The notes under the pieces are model-generated. The model ran no database searches and had not been told where the DNA came from. It worked only from the letters and a program-made list of their open reading frames with translations. 64,000 nucleotides of DNA, from positions 40,221,850-40,285,849 of the forward strand of contig CM046858.1 in assembly GCA_025617745.1 (NCBI GenBank), read 5' to 3'. Within the stretch, counting starts at the first letter, position 1. Every line of letters begins with the position of its first letter. Origin of the DNA: Heliocidaris erythrogramma. Lineage: Eukaryota > Echinodermata > Echinoidea > Camarodonta > Echinometridae. Shown piece by piece: positions 45,150-56,804 of the stretch. The position numbers and the translations under genes are program-made.

Positions 45150-45260
45150 AGGGGTATAGTCCCATTATAGATAGCGCCTTATCATGGCAGCTTGGCTGAA
45201 GCCGGGGTAATAATAGTCGCGCTATATATAAATGGACAATATCATTATTATTATCACCAT
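45150..45260 (+). mobile_element. SINE tail fragment
   Basis: ATGGCAGCTTGGCTGAAGCC, GGGGTAATAATAGTCGCGCT and ATATATAAATGGACAATAT match the 3' body of the SINE at 22291, ending in ATT repeats. Confidence 0.7.
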
Positions 45261-46031
45261 CATTATTATTATAAAGGGGCTCTAAGGAGGGGGTGCTTCC
45301 AGCAACCCTCTGGACCTGCTAAAGCAATTGTCGCCGGAGCATGACTGTGTCACAATTCATGCTTGTTAGCCTGAGAGGTTTTCTACTAAAATAACATTTG
45401 GAGCGCATTCGGCAGAAATAGCGCCATCTTTAACAAATGCAGAATTTGGAAGGATCCATTTTTTCTTAATTATCGAAGGCTTTGCTGAGGTTATATCGAT
45501 CTGTGCTTTCATCCAAATTTCATTATTTTTAATTTTTGAAAGATTCAGTCTCCCCCCCCCAAAAAAAAAACCTCCCAACTAAGTGGCGAATCCAGTGATC
45601 CTAAGAAGGCATGCTCTCCCTGGTAATATCAATAATATTTTCAATTCTTGCTACTACTTTGTTATTATTTATATTATTTTGTTCCCCCCAATACCCCACC
45701 CAAAGGCAAAATAGTAAAGTACATGTACGGGCAAAATTTTGCCAGTAGTCTGTCAGGCCCAGACGTCTCTTGCCCGAGTATCAACTTTCCAGTGAGAGCG
45801 AAGCGAACGATTAAAAAATGTTGTTTTGTTACTCATCAGTATACTACACTGAATTTAACACATTATATTAGATGCTGGTTGCCCAATATATTTTGTAATT
45901 TTAAAATTCTCGGGGGCTGCCACCATTCCCCCCTTCCCCCTCCACCATCACCTCGTACGCCTGCAGTACCCCGTTTGAATGGTCTTGTGCTTAGCGGATT
46001 GTGCAGAGCTAGAAACTATGGTTGTCTTAAA

Positions 46032-46145
46032 CAGTGGCGGATCCAGGATTTTGTAAAACAGGGTGCACAGAGCCGGAAAAGTACACAATTAAAGGGGCAA
46101 AAGAGGGGGCACGGGCCAGTTTTCCCCTATGTAGATCCGCCACTG
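46032..46145. mobile_element. hAT-like MITE with 8 bp target duplication
   Basis: GTCTTAAA (46024-46031) then CAGTGGCGGATCCAGG; GTAGATCCGCCACTG then GTCTTAAA (46146-46153). Twelve-base perfect inverted ends. 114 bp. Confidence 0.92.
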
Positions 46146-46153
46146 GTCTTAAA

Positions 46154-46783
46154 GACAAAGGTTACAAACACGAGCGCAAGGACTTTGTGAGCACCCCCTG
46201 TTGATTGCATACTATTTTTCTCAGAAACCGGGAAATTGATTTGAAAGATGTGCATGTAGTCTCTCAGTACAGACGCACTTCGAAAAGGCACTTACTTACT
46301 AAGATAGCAGGATTATGGTATTTCAAAATTTTCCAGACCTCCCTATTTTCTCATGGCTGGACGTGCCGCATGTAGCCGAATTCATAGGTGCGTCTAAAGG
46401 CGATCTCAAAAATCGTAGTGAAACTACATTTGTCCTTATTACTCTATTCTGATTGGTTGAAAGTCAAGTTGTGTTGATTTCTGGAGTTGGTCACATTTTC
46501 AAGAGGTTCCTGTGCTCACTTCGACAGGCCAAGTACATTTCGCCCTACCCCTCCCTGTTCATCAATTTATCGTTTGATTTCAATAGTAGTACAGCTCCTT
46601 TGGAAACATCATAAGAAGTAAATTTATTGAGAAGAACAACATGTCTGGAAAGTGCAGGGTAAAAGGAAAAGAGCGTGGCTAAGGATTCGAGGGATATGAG
46701 GCCAAAGAAACAGACAAGCCCTTAAAGAGACTGTTATGCAAAGTTGTACAAAACATAAAAATATGGAGGGAGTTAAATTTGTC
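46154..46783. other. non-coding stretch
   Basis: No gene or strong repeat recognised. Confidence 0.45.
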
Positions 46784-46791
46784 CATGGGGT

Positions 46792-46988
46792 CAAGGGCGG
46801 ATCCAGGATTTTGTAAAAAAAAAAAGTGGGGGGGGGGGGGCGCACAAATCCCCGAAAATTTTCTGACAAGCAAAAAAAAATTTTAAAAATAGGTTATCAG
46901 TTCCAAAGGGGGGGGGGCATAATTTCAAAAAGAGGGGGCACAATGTACACTTAACTTTCAAAGGGGGGGGGGGCACGGGCCGCCACTG
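46792..46988. mobile_element. hAT-like MITE with 8 bp target duplication
   Basis: CATGGGGT (46784-46791) then CAAGGGCGGATCCAGGATTT; CGGGCCGCCACTG then CATGGGGT (46989-46996). Interior has A- and G-homopolymers. Confidence 0.9.
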
Positions 46989-47039
46989 CATGGGGTCACC
47001 AGGAGTAGGGGACTACTTGTACTCGTCGGTCCCTAACAA

Positions 47040-47805
47040 GAACCAGGGGCCGCTAAGTGTGAAAGTGTTGGGGGGGCTGATTTGATATTACTTGCATAAT
47101 GACAATTTTCGAACCCTTTTTCCGAGATTTTATGAAATTATTGCAGTGATTTTATCGTTAGATGATAATCGCATTTTTGTTCACAAATGTTCTTTATGTC
47201 CCTTCCCCTCTCTCTCTATCTCTTATACTCCTTTATTTTCCCTATCTTTGTGTATCCCTCTCCTTTCTCTATAGATCACCCACTCTCTCTCTCTCTCTCT
47301 CTCTCCCCCCATCTCTCTTTGTCGCTACCCATCACCCGTCACTTTTAAAAAAAATCTCGTTTCTTGTCATTCCTTAATCCCTATTTTTCTTCTTGATGAA
47401 ATAAATGGTCCCCGATGATTAATTGCATTGACTCTTATGGCTACACTGTCGCTGTTTCTTGTAATAATAATTTGTCACTTAAAATGTTTTTTTTTCTTCA
47501 TTTTTGTTAAATATCCTAAAAAAACATGATTTCAGTTTTTTAAAGAGTTACATTTAAAAATGTGAAAAAAATATTTTTATGAAAAACATGATACCATAAT
47601 CATGAAATGTGTTTTAGATTGCTCTGTTTCATGTCAAAATAACTATGCTATTAAAGAGTTCTGTTCCTAAACTCATGATCTGTAACTATATAGGCCTAAG
47701 GGCATATTCGCGCGAAGGGGGGGGGGGGGGGGGGCTGACGCCTCTTTCCCGAATATTAACTTTCCATTTTCCTAAATATCCGGGGAGGATATACAGCTCC
47801 CTGCC
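47040..47805. other. non-coding stretch with CT and G runs
   Basis: (CT)n at 47281-47305 and a G-run near 47718-47734. The sequence GGGGGCTGACGCC with CCCGAATATTAACTTTCC resembles the interior of 36060-36544, suggesting another decayed member. Confidence 0.5.
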
Positions 47806-47813
47806 CTTACACC

Positions 47814-48071
47814 TAGGGGCGGATCCAGGATTGAGTATAAGGGGGGGGGGGGCACACAAATGCAGGTTTGGAAAAGGTAGACCCGACATTCGCTCAGTGG
47901 GGGGGGGGGGTGGCGACAATTTTTTGTTGTTGTTGCAAGATCTTCAAAAGGGGGGGGGGGGGGCACAATCGAGAAAATGGCGGATCGTCTATGGTCAAAA
48001 TGCATACATTTTTCCAAAATGGGGGGGGGGGGCACTGGCCGGAAGTGCCCTTCCCCCTGGATCCGTCAATG
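47814..48071. mobile_element. hAT-like MITE with 8 bp target duplication
   Basis: CTTACACC (47806-47813) then TAGGGGCGGATCCAGGATTG; CCCTGGATCCGTCAATG then CTTACACC (48072-48079). Terminal bases are mutated but the target duplication is exact. Four G-runs of ten or more inside. Confidence 0.88.
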
Positions 48072-48079
48072 CTTACACC

Positions 48080-49430
48080 AGCGGCAACCATTACTCTCTA
48101 ATATAAATAAATACTAGTGCCATACGACCGAAATCCAGAAAAAAAATGCATACGGAACAATTATATAAGTCATGTCAGAGGCATCCATAAACACAGAGTT
48201 TGGCCAACTTGATATCAGTTGGGCACAACATGGCGTATGTTACTTTGTTGCATGCTTGCCTAACAAAGCACTAGTAACATGTTACCTACTGGAGATGAGT
48301 TGGCCGAACCGTGAGTGCAGATGGCTCTTAAATATGGAAACAAAAAGCGCCATCACCGCCATACTAGGCCTATGCACACCACTGAGTCAAGTCCATCATG
48401 ATTTTACCATTTACTACACGGCTGACGCACGGATAGGAATGCATTCTTTTTACAATTGATCTTTGCTCCTATTCACCAACTTCTAAATCTTTGTGGGCCC
48501 CCGAGTAATTCATAAGTCATGTGACCTTTATTGTGTACATAGGACGAGCAGTGCTTCTTTTATACCCTTTTTTTTCTTTTTCATTTTTTTCGTGATGAAT
48601 GGGCATTGTCAGAGCTGCACTCACAACGGTGTGTGATTGGTCGCCAAAGTACATGACTATCAGCGTTTGGAAAGAGATTGGTATGCAAACGCATAGTCTC
48701 GGGCGTAGACCCCAGTATGATTCCAAATGCTTTGGGGGATCGGGATTACATTATGCAGCGAACTTCATTATGTTTACATAATATGCATATCATATCTCCA
48801 GGAGACTTTAACACATTTTTCAAAGCAGTGATGGACTGGGAGGGGGGGGGGGGATGGCGTAGCCATGTTTTTTCGGGGGGGGGGGGGGTGGGTGGGGAGG
48901 CACAGTTATAAGGTAAGTTTATGAAGCATTATATGAGAAAGCCTAGCGACCAAGCAATTGAAATTCTAACTGCACGTCTAAAGAACAATACAAATATACA
49001 GACTTCTGATCACTGAGTTGTCATAATTCATCTTTTCACTATTTATATGAGGGCCTCTTGAGGGGAATTGAAATTCGTGGGGGACATGGGCTCCTAAGCC
49101 TGTGGCTACACCGTTGGCGTTGTCCAATTCCCCCAGTCTAAGTCACTGTCCCCCTACTCCCCCTTCCCCTCCTCGTCAGCTCATGTAAACAATGTGCCTG
49201 AGAAACTTTAATAACCTGAAGGAAAAAAATATAAGTTTTTCTTTTTCTTTCATACTTGATCATTTTCATAATTTATCATTGTTATCTCCCAATTTCATCC
49301 CAAGAATTCCATGGACGTACAAATACTAAGTGAATTTAGTCATCTTTTCCATTCAAGTTGGCCGATGGTCGATCAATTTTAACCCTTTTCCATTCTTTTA
49401 CGTCAGCTTTCCTTTGAATTCATCTCACCT
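48080..49430. other. non-coding stretch
   Basis: G-runs near 48841-48852 and 48877-48888 resemble hAT-like MITE interiors; no ends found. Short frames at 48172-48459 and 48599-48781 show no recognisable domain. Confidence 0.45.
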
Positions 49431-49569
49431 GGGGAGCGTTTCATCAAGTGACTTGTCAGTGATTTTTTACTGACAAATTTGCTCTCAGCCAATCAGATGC
49501 AAGGATTTCAGTAACTTATAACAGTTGTCGGTAAATATCACTGACAAAACGCTTGATGAAACGCTCCCC
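49431..49569 (-). mobile_element. palindromic MITE (13251 family)
   Basis: GGGGAGCGTTTCATCAAGTG...CGCTTGATGAAACGCTCCCC; core CAGCCAATCAGATGCAAGG in the reverse orientation to the 13251 copies. Confidence 0.88.
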
Positions 49570-50180
49570 AGATTATCCCATGCAGAACCCAGTAACTCCA
49601 ATAATCAGGCAACCGTCCTCCATGTTCGGGCAGCGAAGTGGTCTGTCTACTCGTAATTTTCATGTCTTTCATTGACAAAAATAATTTAAAAGGCTAACAT
49701 GTATAAACAATGCATCACTGAATGTCACTTTGATAAAGTATCAATTTTTGATCTCTCACTCTGCTCGCTCGCAATATTTTACAGTTGATATTCGGACATT
49801 AGACATCTACCCCACCACAGCGAAAGTAAAAACAACCACGGAAATATTCGTTATAACTGCATCCTCATCAACAATAATGATTGATTATGGCCGATTCGTT
49901 ACTTTATGAATATATCACAAATGAAACTTCTTTCAAACTTATTGTTGATGAACCGCAAAATAACGATTGGGGATCCACAAATAAAACCACTGCATTTTAA
50001 GGGGTAAAGAAATTTGTTCGGCAGGACAGAATAACCCCTACCTAAAAATTATGTTTTCATATTGTAGTTCTAAAACAAAAACTGATCATAGATTTGGTCA
50101 ACACCAAGAATTTTTTTTCTTCACAAACCATGACCTTGTCCAACACTGAGTTTTACCTGGGGACATCCCAGTATAGAGCC
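49570..50180. other. non-coding stretch
   Basis: Nothing recognised apart from CGAATATCAACT-type words on the minus strand near 49780-49800, shared with the hAT-like family interior. Confidence 0.4.
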
Positions 50181-51160
50181 TACGACACCGCCAGCCCACG
50201 AGACCGAAAGTTCAAAAGGGTCCCCGAGACCGATGGCAAACATCATCCAATCACCGATGGAAAATCGCCATTACACCACCACCAGCAACAACGATATGGC
50301 ACACGAAACGGATAACCCAAGAGAAAGACAAAACAAAGAAAATGAATATCAAAATACGGAAAGGTAAAAAGTTCTAAATGGTGCACGAGACTGACAAAGC
50401 AAAGAAATACATTAGAAAAGAAAGTGTCGGTCTCGTGGGCTGTCGGTCCCGAAGGCCGTCGGTTTTGTGAACCGGCTCTGGAAAGTGGCTCGAAGGTTCA
50501 CGAGACCGACAAATCTCGTGGGCTTTCGGTCTTGTGGGTCGTCGGTCATAGTGAACTGTGAAAGAAGTTGTCAGAAGGCCCGCAAGACCGAAATCAGTGT
50601 CGGTCTCGTGCATGACTATCGGTCTCGGAGGCTGTAACAATAGTACCTTTGAACTGAGTAGTAACTGCTATGAATGCTGTGAAAGAGTATACTTGACCCT
50701 TTCAATGGCGTCAGTGATTTTAAACATGGTCTTAACAGCTAGCCCAAATTTTGTATTTTTGCCTTTGCCTAATTTTTTTTTGGACAAAGGAAAACTTTAA
50801 GTTCTATTTGAAATCCGAAATGGCCGAATGGGTTCATGAATGAATTGGGAAATTAGATCATGAGTGAAGACTCGTCTCCCCGTAATATTATTTCACCTTA
50901 ACATAAACATAATGGCGGGTAGACCCATGAGACAGACAACACACAAAGAAATACATTAGAAAATGTCCCAGAGAACGATATCCCACGAGACCGACAAAAC
51001 AGAGAAATACTTAAGGAACGATGTCGGTGTAGTGGGCTGTCGAGCTCACGGACCGTTGGTCTATAGTGACCCCCCCCCCCCCCAAGGAAAAAATAATCAA
51101 AAGTCCCACGAGACCGACATCGTCTGTCTAGGCTGTCGGTCTTGTATGCTGTAGCCCATG
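50181..51160. repeat. cluster of GAGACCGAC motifs in both orientations
   Basis: CACGAGACCGA or close variants at about 50197, 50222, 50384, 50498, 50984 and 51108. The inverse (TGTCGGTCTCGTG, TCGGTCTTGT, TCGGTCTCGG and variants) lies at about 50425, 50441, 50526, 50598, 50619, 51023 and 51135. Two sub-units have the order CACGAGAC(C/T)GACA, AAGAAATAC, TGTCGGT. No coding evidence and no known family recognised. Confidence 0.8.
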
Positions 51161-51249
51161 AAGTACTGCAAGGGTTAAATCTGTCGCTAGTAAAAACTTT
51201 GCAGCCCTGATATACCTGAGGTTGTAATTAATGGTACCTACATGCATGG

Positions 51250-51440
51250 ACCTGGGAGCCGGAGGTGCGGGGGGTGCTGCAGCACCCCCTGGAAAAAATC
51301 AGGGACACTGAAAAAGAGACACTGAAATGCAGAGGACCTTTTTTTTTTTTTTTTTTTTTGCTAGTCAGAGATTTTTGGACTTAAAAAGAGACACAGCACC
51401 CCCAGTAACAAAATCGTTCCCAGGCCCCTGACTCCATGGG
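51250..51440. repeat. G-rich element with GGGTGCTGCAGCACCC palindrome
   Basis: GCCGGAGGTGCGGGGGGTGC leads into a perfect 16 bp palindrome (about 51272-51287). GACACAGCACCCCCAG and CCCAGGCCCCTGAC at the right suggest inverted ends. A T-run of about 20 lies at 51340-51359. Confidence 0.45.
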
Positions 51441-51654
51441 TTTGAATATGGGGCTATCGCTGTAGCCATTTTTTTCGTGGGGGGGGGGGGGGAGGAGGCG
51501 GAATCTACACATTCCGACAGAACATTTTACTTCCAATGTTTTGGTACAGGAAAGTATGATAGTGGCTCTTAATTATTCTTAATCTTCAGATCATTTCCCG
51601 GAATATATAGCCCATTGTTCAATCGTAAAAATGCTCTTTGATATCATAAAGTAA

Positions 51655-51725
51655 TTCAGATTCAGATTCAGATTCAGATTTTATTGCTGCTTTCAATCAA
51701 ATAATTTACATAATAATTGATGTAT
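51655..51725 (-). mobile_element. 3' tail of a minus-strand non-LTR retrotransposon
   Basis: Four tandem ATTCAG units (TTCAGATTCAGATTCAGATT) followed by TTATTG. On the minus strand this is AATAAAATCTGAATCTGAAT, like the tail at 42346. The body is not recognisable. Confidence 0.5.
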
Positions 51726-52500
51726 GCCTAGTACCCTTGTGGTCTTTGTATCTCCTGGCGTAGCATAGGTCCAGTCACTGGGGGCGGGGGCACTGCCGTG
51801 ATGGGAGGGGGCTCTTGTCTTACCAGGTAGCTGAAATGGTGGAGAACAAGGCCATCGAGTATGGGGGGGGGGGGGTAGTTTAGGTTGTACTATTATCCTA
51901 TCCCGGTGCCTTCGTGCACCTCCGGCTCCTCCTGTCTCTCCCCCCCCCCCCCGCTACCCTTTTCTCTATTATTTCTCTTTTTTTGCAACTCGAAAGGGGA
52001 CTCGTGCCACCGCGCCCAATAAATGCGCCGCAGCTTGTATAGTGTTAAATCATGAAATATGTAAAAAACATATATAATAAAAAAAAATAATGTTTTACAA
52101 TTCGTGCTGTCTGGAATTCAATGAATCACATCGACAGGTACACTCCCCCACCCCATGCCATCTGAAGGCCAGACAAAATAATAATTATAATTTGTGGTGG
52201 TTTTCAGAAGAGGAATCCGCCCCTCCTGTTTATCAGTTTCTGTATGTACGCCATATTTATTTATTATTAATTTGGAACATTTTCATGATAGGCTTCTAGG
52301 ACGACATGTTGGCTCTCGTGGAATTGTTGTGGCCTTTTTATCCGGGCTTATTTTTGGCAAATTTTTAGGGCTCTTGAACGTTTGCGAATCGATTTTTTGG
52401 CGTTATAGCACAATAAATTATTACTCTTCGAAGTAAAAACACAATATTGTAAGGTCTTTGCACAGAAAGACTAGTATTTTAAAAGTGTGCGAATGTCACA
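51726..52500. other. non-coding stretch with G and C runs
   Basis: G-run near 51865-51875 and C-run near 51942-51953; no gene. Confidence 0.5.
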
Positions 52501-52997
52501 TACACACGCATTAGCAAATTCTTGTCACGTGGTGTATTGGAGTGTAAGGACCGAGCGTTCAGAGTAATGATGTTGCGTGCGTAGCTTAGCCGAGCTAGAA
52601 TCAAGCCGACTTGGGGGCAAAACATAGGCCCATGACCATGTGTGTGTGCTTATCAGCTGGCGACGATCACGTATGTTCAACCCACACAATAGGAATCACA
52701 TTTTTGCATGTACGCTAGGACCATACAAACATCCACTTTTTGAAGCTTAGCAGCCGCCAATCTTGAAAATATCGACAGATATCCGTAGTCAGGTAACCGT
52801 TGAAGGAATTCGTGGCGGAAATATTCCCCGGATTTGTCGGACGGCATCGCGTGGTCTCTCTTTCTAGAGGATAAGTGCAGCGAGTTTCGCTGGTGAAAGG
52901 AGCGGGCAAGTAGCCGCCGATTGGCCGTGCTTGGCCCGAGCACGGAGCAAGCACCACGGCCGGTTGGCCTGCTGCACACAGATGGCAGAAGCCCCAG
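52500..52997 (+). promoter_or_regulatory. candidate CpG-containing promoter and first coding exon
   Basis: CpG density and GC content rise locally (GACCGAGCGTTCAG, CGGACGGCATCGCGTGG, GGAGCGGGCAAGTAGCCGCC), ending with ATGGCAGAAGCCCCAG at 52982-52997 and then GTTCGT, a possible donor. This would give a five-residue first coding exon (MAEAP plus one base) and a long following intron. The donor is not strong and no second exon was found, so this is a weak candidate. Confidence 0.25.
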
Positions 52998-53297
52998 GTT
53001 CGTATAGCGTTGTTTTTTCCACGGTGTCTTTTACTGAAATTATTCGTTCACATGTTTTATTTCCCAGGAAACCATTAACTGCTAGAATTACACCCTTTCT
53101 GGTTATGTAACTCTTCTTCTTACGGTGATGTCGATCGGCACAGCTGACCTACTTTTTCGTAGGGTGAATGTCAAGTGAATCGCGACTTACGAAAATGTCG
53201 TCTGTATTTACTGTTAAATTGCAGTCACTTTGTGTAACATGTGGAATCAATTTGACAGTCGCAGGGTATGTGTGTATTTAAATATATCCGAACTGTT

Positions 53298-53846
53298 TCA
53301 ATATTCAACGATGTTTGAATTTTCCCTCTGCAAAATCGCTAAACACCCTGCTAAATGAGTCGGGGCATACGCCTTACCCTTGGCCTTGTGCTTTCGGGTA
53401 CGACGATAGCCCCTATTTTGTGTATGTGCCATTGCTTGTACTGCAAGCCCGACCGAGTTCTGACGATAGTGACTCGCCGTACTCTTGGCAGTGTATACAT
53501 CAAGTTCACCTAAACCCATGGCCAATTTTAAATCCATGGCCATTGATTTTTTTCTTCCATTGCAATGCATCTTCTTACTGAATGCTGGAGCAATTGAGGC
53601 GGCGTTTGACGAACTGTCTGTCGTGACGGTGATGTCCATGTTGCCTATAATATTTGGCTGTATGAAACGAGGCAAAAATAGAAGAAAAATGGGGCCGAAA
53701 ATTTTGAAAGAGCGAGGGGAACGGGAGATACGACAATTATCACCGAGATTCATAACGAACTTGACGAAGTTGGGGTGGAAAACAAGGAGTATTTGCCCCA
53801 TTGCGTCGGTTTGGGCATTTGCCAAGATCATGCACGACCAAATCAA
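53298..53846 (-). CDS. unassigned open frame, 182 codons
   Basis: Longest minus-strand frame in the area. It has a hydrophobic stretch (IFGPIFLLFLPRFIQPNIIG) and a basic segment (YRRTRKHKAKGKAYAP) and no domain I recognise. It overlaps the plus-strand frame at 53485-53889, so at most one is likely to be real. No introns or promoter identified. Confidence 0.15.
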   Translation of the reverse strand: MIWSCMILANAQTDAMGQILLVFHPNFVKFVMNLGDNCRISRSPRSFKIFGPIFLLFLPRFIQPNIIGNMDITVTTDSSSNAASIAPAFSKKMHCNGRKKSMAMDLKLAMGLGELDVYTAKSTASHYRQNSVGLAVQAMAHTQNRGYRRTRKHKAKGKAYAPTHLAGCLAILQRENSNIVEY

Positions 53847-53889
53847 TCAAGGATTTAGTTCACTTGAACACTATGCAAGTGGTGCATAA
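53485..53889 (+). CDS. unassigned open frame, 134 codons, with AATAAA downstream
   Basis: Single-exon frame with two hydrophobic stretches (FFLPLQCIFLLNAG, MLPIIFGC), then a basic/charged half (KRGKNRRKMGPKILKERGE...). An AATAAA lies at 53919-53924, 30 bases after the stop. No family recognised. It could be a small gene, a terminal exon or chance. Confidence 0.25.
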   Translation: MAVYTSSSPKPMANFKSMAIDFFLPLQCIFLLNAGAIEAAFDELSVVTVMSMLPIIFGCMKRGKNRRKMGPKILKERGEREIRQLSPRFITNLTKLGWKTRSICPIASVWAFAKIMHDQINQGFSSLEHYASGA

Positions 53890-53924
53890 TATATGGATAT
53901 GATTTTATTGATTCTTCAAATAAA

Positions 53925-56117
53925 GAACATCTGACAGTTTGTGAAATACGGATGATAAAATGGTTAAAGATGAGAAGCTGTTTAGGGAGATGATTGATGA
54001 TTGTTGTATTCTGGAGGAGTATGCATTTTGATATTTACGATGCAGCATTGCTTATGAGAGAGCAAAAATCGTACATCCTGAAGTATGTTTGTGTGCAATG
54101 TTGAGATGCAATTTTGTTGAGTAATTGATCTTAGTTTGCTAAAAAAAAGTTGCTCAATAAGTACAACAATTGCATCAGTCCTTGCAGGTATTTACTTCTA
54201 TTTGTGCAGGCAGTTTGATTATTGTGAATAAAAGATTTTAAAAACGTGGTTTGAAAAGCTTATGTCAAGTAATAGGCATATATTTTGTTGTTCATTTGGG
54301 CCACTAAATTTTCAAAGCATTTTAACAGAAGGTATGATTGAGTTGATTGTTTTTCGTACTTAGGCCTATAATTGTTATTGATATTTACTGCACAATCTGT
54401 CAAAAGAATGATCAGTGAAATATTTCAGAAAATTGAATTATGTACACTGTACAAAAGGTGGAAATGGGAAAATTATGAATAGATATGCCTAATGTTTGTC
54501 CCCCGTTTGTGTTGTTGTGATTGCTAATGGAATGTATAACCCATCGAAATATTCTAACGAACGGTACTCTTTACACATCGGATTTCACACTCCATAATGG
54601 TAATAAATGAATAACGAATGATACAAATAATGTATTTCAATTTCAAGCCGACATTAAAGCTCTGAGGTGTCCATATTTTACTGCAATGCATAAAATAATT
54701 CAACCCACCGTGAATTCCATATTATGTAGACTTCCAAATTTTATTATTTATACATTACCGATGCATTACCGTGATCGTCAAAAGGTCACAAAATCACATA
54801 GCTTATGAGAAAGCTGTGTGGTCTTGGTTCTTCAATTGATAATTTTTTTTCTGATCTATCAGTTATCAATGAAATGGTGATATTTTAGCTCCACATTTCG
54901 ATATAATACAAGCTGCTGGTTTTTTTATTTTTTATTTTGTGCACCATGATAAGCACCTTGCATTTCCGAAGTAGCATTATTATGTTTTTTTTATGATGAA
55001 TGTTAAATTTACCATGTACCACAATAATGTGTATACCATAATAATGTGCATTGATAAGCATAATTATGAACAAAATATTGAAAATTATACCCGATGACCA
55101 ATGTTTATCATTCTTTATCAACCAGTTTAATTCTTTTAATTAAAACAAGTTAGAAGCAGCCTGGAAAACAATGATAATATTTGTGCTGTTAGACATGTTG
55201 TTTTAAAATGCATTACACTGTATGTCTAAACTATGTTTTTAAAATGTATCACTAATACTTTTGTATGGATTTAAAAATCATATTCGTTAAAAATCACAGT
55301 TCTATATATGGCTATGTTTTTAAAGTTGTGGCGATTTTTTTCAGTTCTCTCAAGTCCTTGAAATCTATACTTTAGAAGTACTAATTCGTTGTGTTTTCAT
55401 TCATTCAGATGCATTGCTCTATACTAGTATACAATAATAATATTTAGAACCTATATTTTCAATTCAGTTAAGATTGTGATTAAAGGAATTTACATGAAGT
55501 AGGAATTTGATAATATATAGAGAAGATGTGAGGCATTGCTTGGAACGGTTAATTGTTTTCCTCCTTTTCAGAGATGAGTGTGATTACTATAATTTTATTT
55601 ACTAAGTTTTGCAATGTTAGGTGGATTATATGCCGAATTCTTATTACTTATTGATGGTTCTTAAAGACAAATACATGTATCATTTCCCATCTTGACAAAA
55701 CAATAAGTAGTAAATAGTCAACAGTAAATGCTTATGCATGTAGAATAGAAGTTACAATTTAAAATGATATTATTTGCTACTTCTTGTTTTATGTGATTAA
55801 GGATATTTGATAAGAATATAAGTTGAGGCTGAAAGAACATGAATAAGTGTTACTCACGGTCACCCCCTATTGATACCCCCCATCACTCCCAAGTCCCTTT
55901 TCCACCCAACCTCAATCACTCATGTACTGTTTAGTTTTCGGAGGAAGTTTTTGTTTACACCATGATTGGGGTCTTAATTTACGGGGTCAGGTCCGAGCAC
56001 AACAATGGCCGCGGCATGCATGCCCCGATAGCTTGTTCAAACAATCTTTTCGCAGGTTTGACCGGCAGATGTGTGGCCGAGGAAAGCTTTAGAGAATGAA
56101 GGGTCAAGGCGATTCCA
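53925..56117. other. non-coding AT-rich stretch
   Basis: No exon or repeat recognised over about 2.2 kb. Confidence 0.5.
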
Positions 56118-56720
56118 TCAATGGTCATTTACAATGACTTGACCACATTCTTAGTACTTGCATGAAGCTATATACTACCGAGTCTTATCCATATCTTTCA
56201 CATGGCACTTGTTAGAGTTCACCGATAGGGTCCATGCCTGTACAACATGTATACCAGTCTAACGTGAACGGGAACAGTGGCGATGAGTATATCATGAATG
56301 TATACAACTTCCCAAAAAAATTGAAATGTAAGGGTGCATTTTTCTTTTCCTGTACCCATTCTTAATGTATCCTTGACCAGTCGTGTTCTGTAGGATTACG
56401 AAGAAAGGAAACAAATTCATTCGTTCAACATCATATATCATTTTTTTCCTCATTTACTTAGAAGTGAAACCCTTGTTTGGGTAGATAAAAGATTTAAACC
56501 AATATCAATTGTCACGTTTTGCATGATTTGTCGTTATTGTGGAGCCTATAAATTACTTAATTGGTCATTTACAATGGCCTGACCACATTCTTTAGTTTAG
56601 TACTTGCATGAAGCTACTATAGTTTATACCGAGTCTTATCTTTAGCATGGTACTTGTTAGAGTTCACCGTTGTATGTTGGGTCCATATCCGTGTAAAGCA
56701 GTCTGTAGCGAGAACGGGAG
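56118..56720 (+). repeat. tandem duplication of a ~160 bp segment
   Basis: GGTCATTTACAATGACTTGA...GTACTTGCATGAAGCTA...CTTGTTAGAGTTCACCG at about 56122-56275 recurs at about 56561-56715 with moderate divergence. Offset about 440 bp, same orientation. Confidence 0.8.
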
Positions 56721-56804
56721 CAATATTATTAACTTATATAGAATTTTTAAAATAATTTTACAATGAAAGTTCGCGCCAACTTGACTGAACAATCATTTTA
56801 CATT

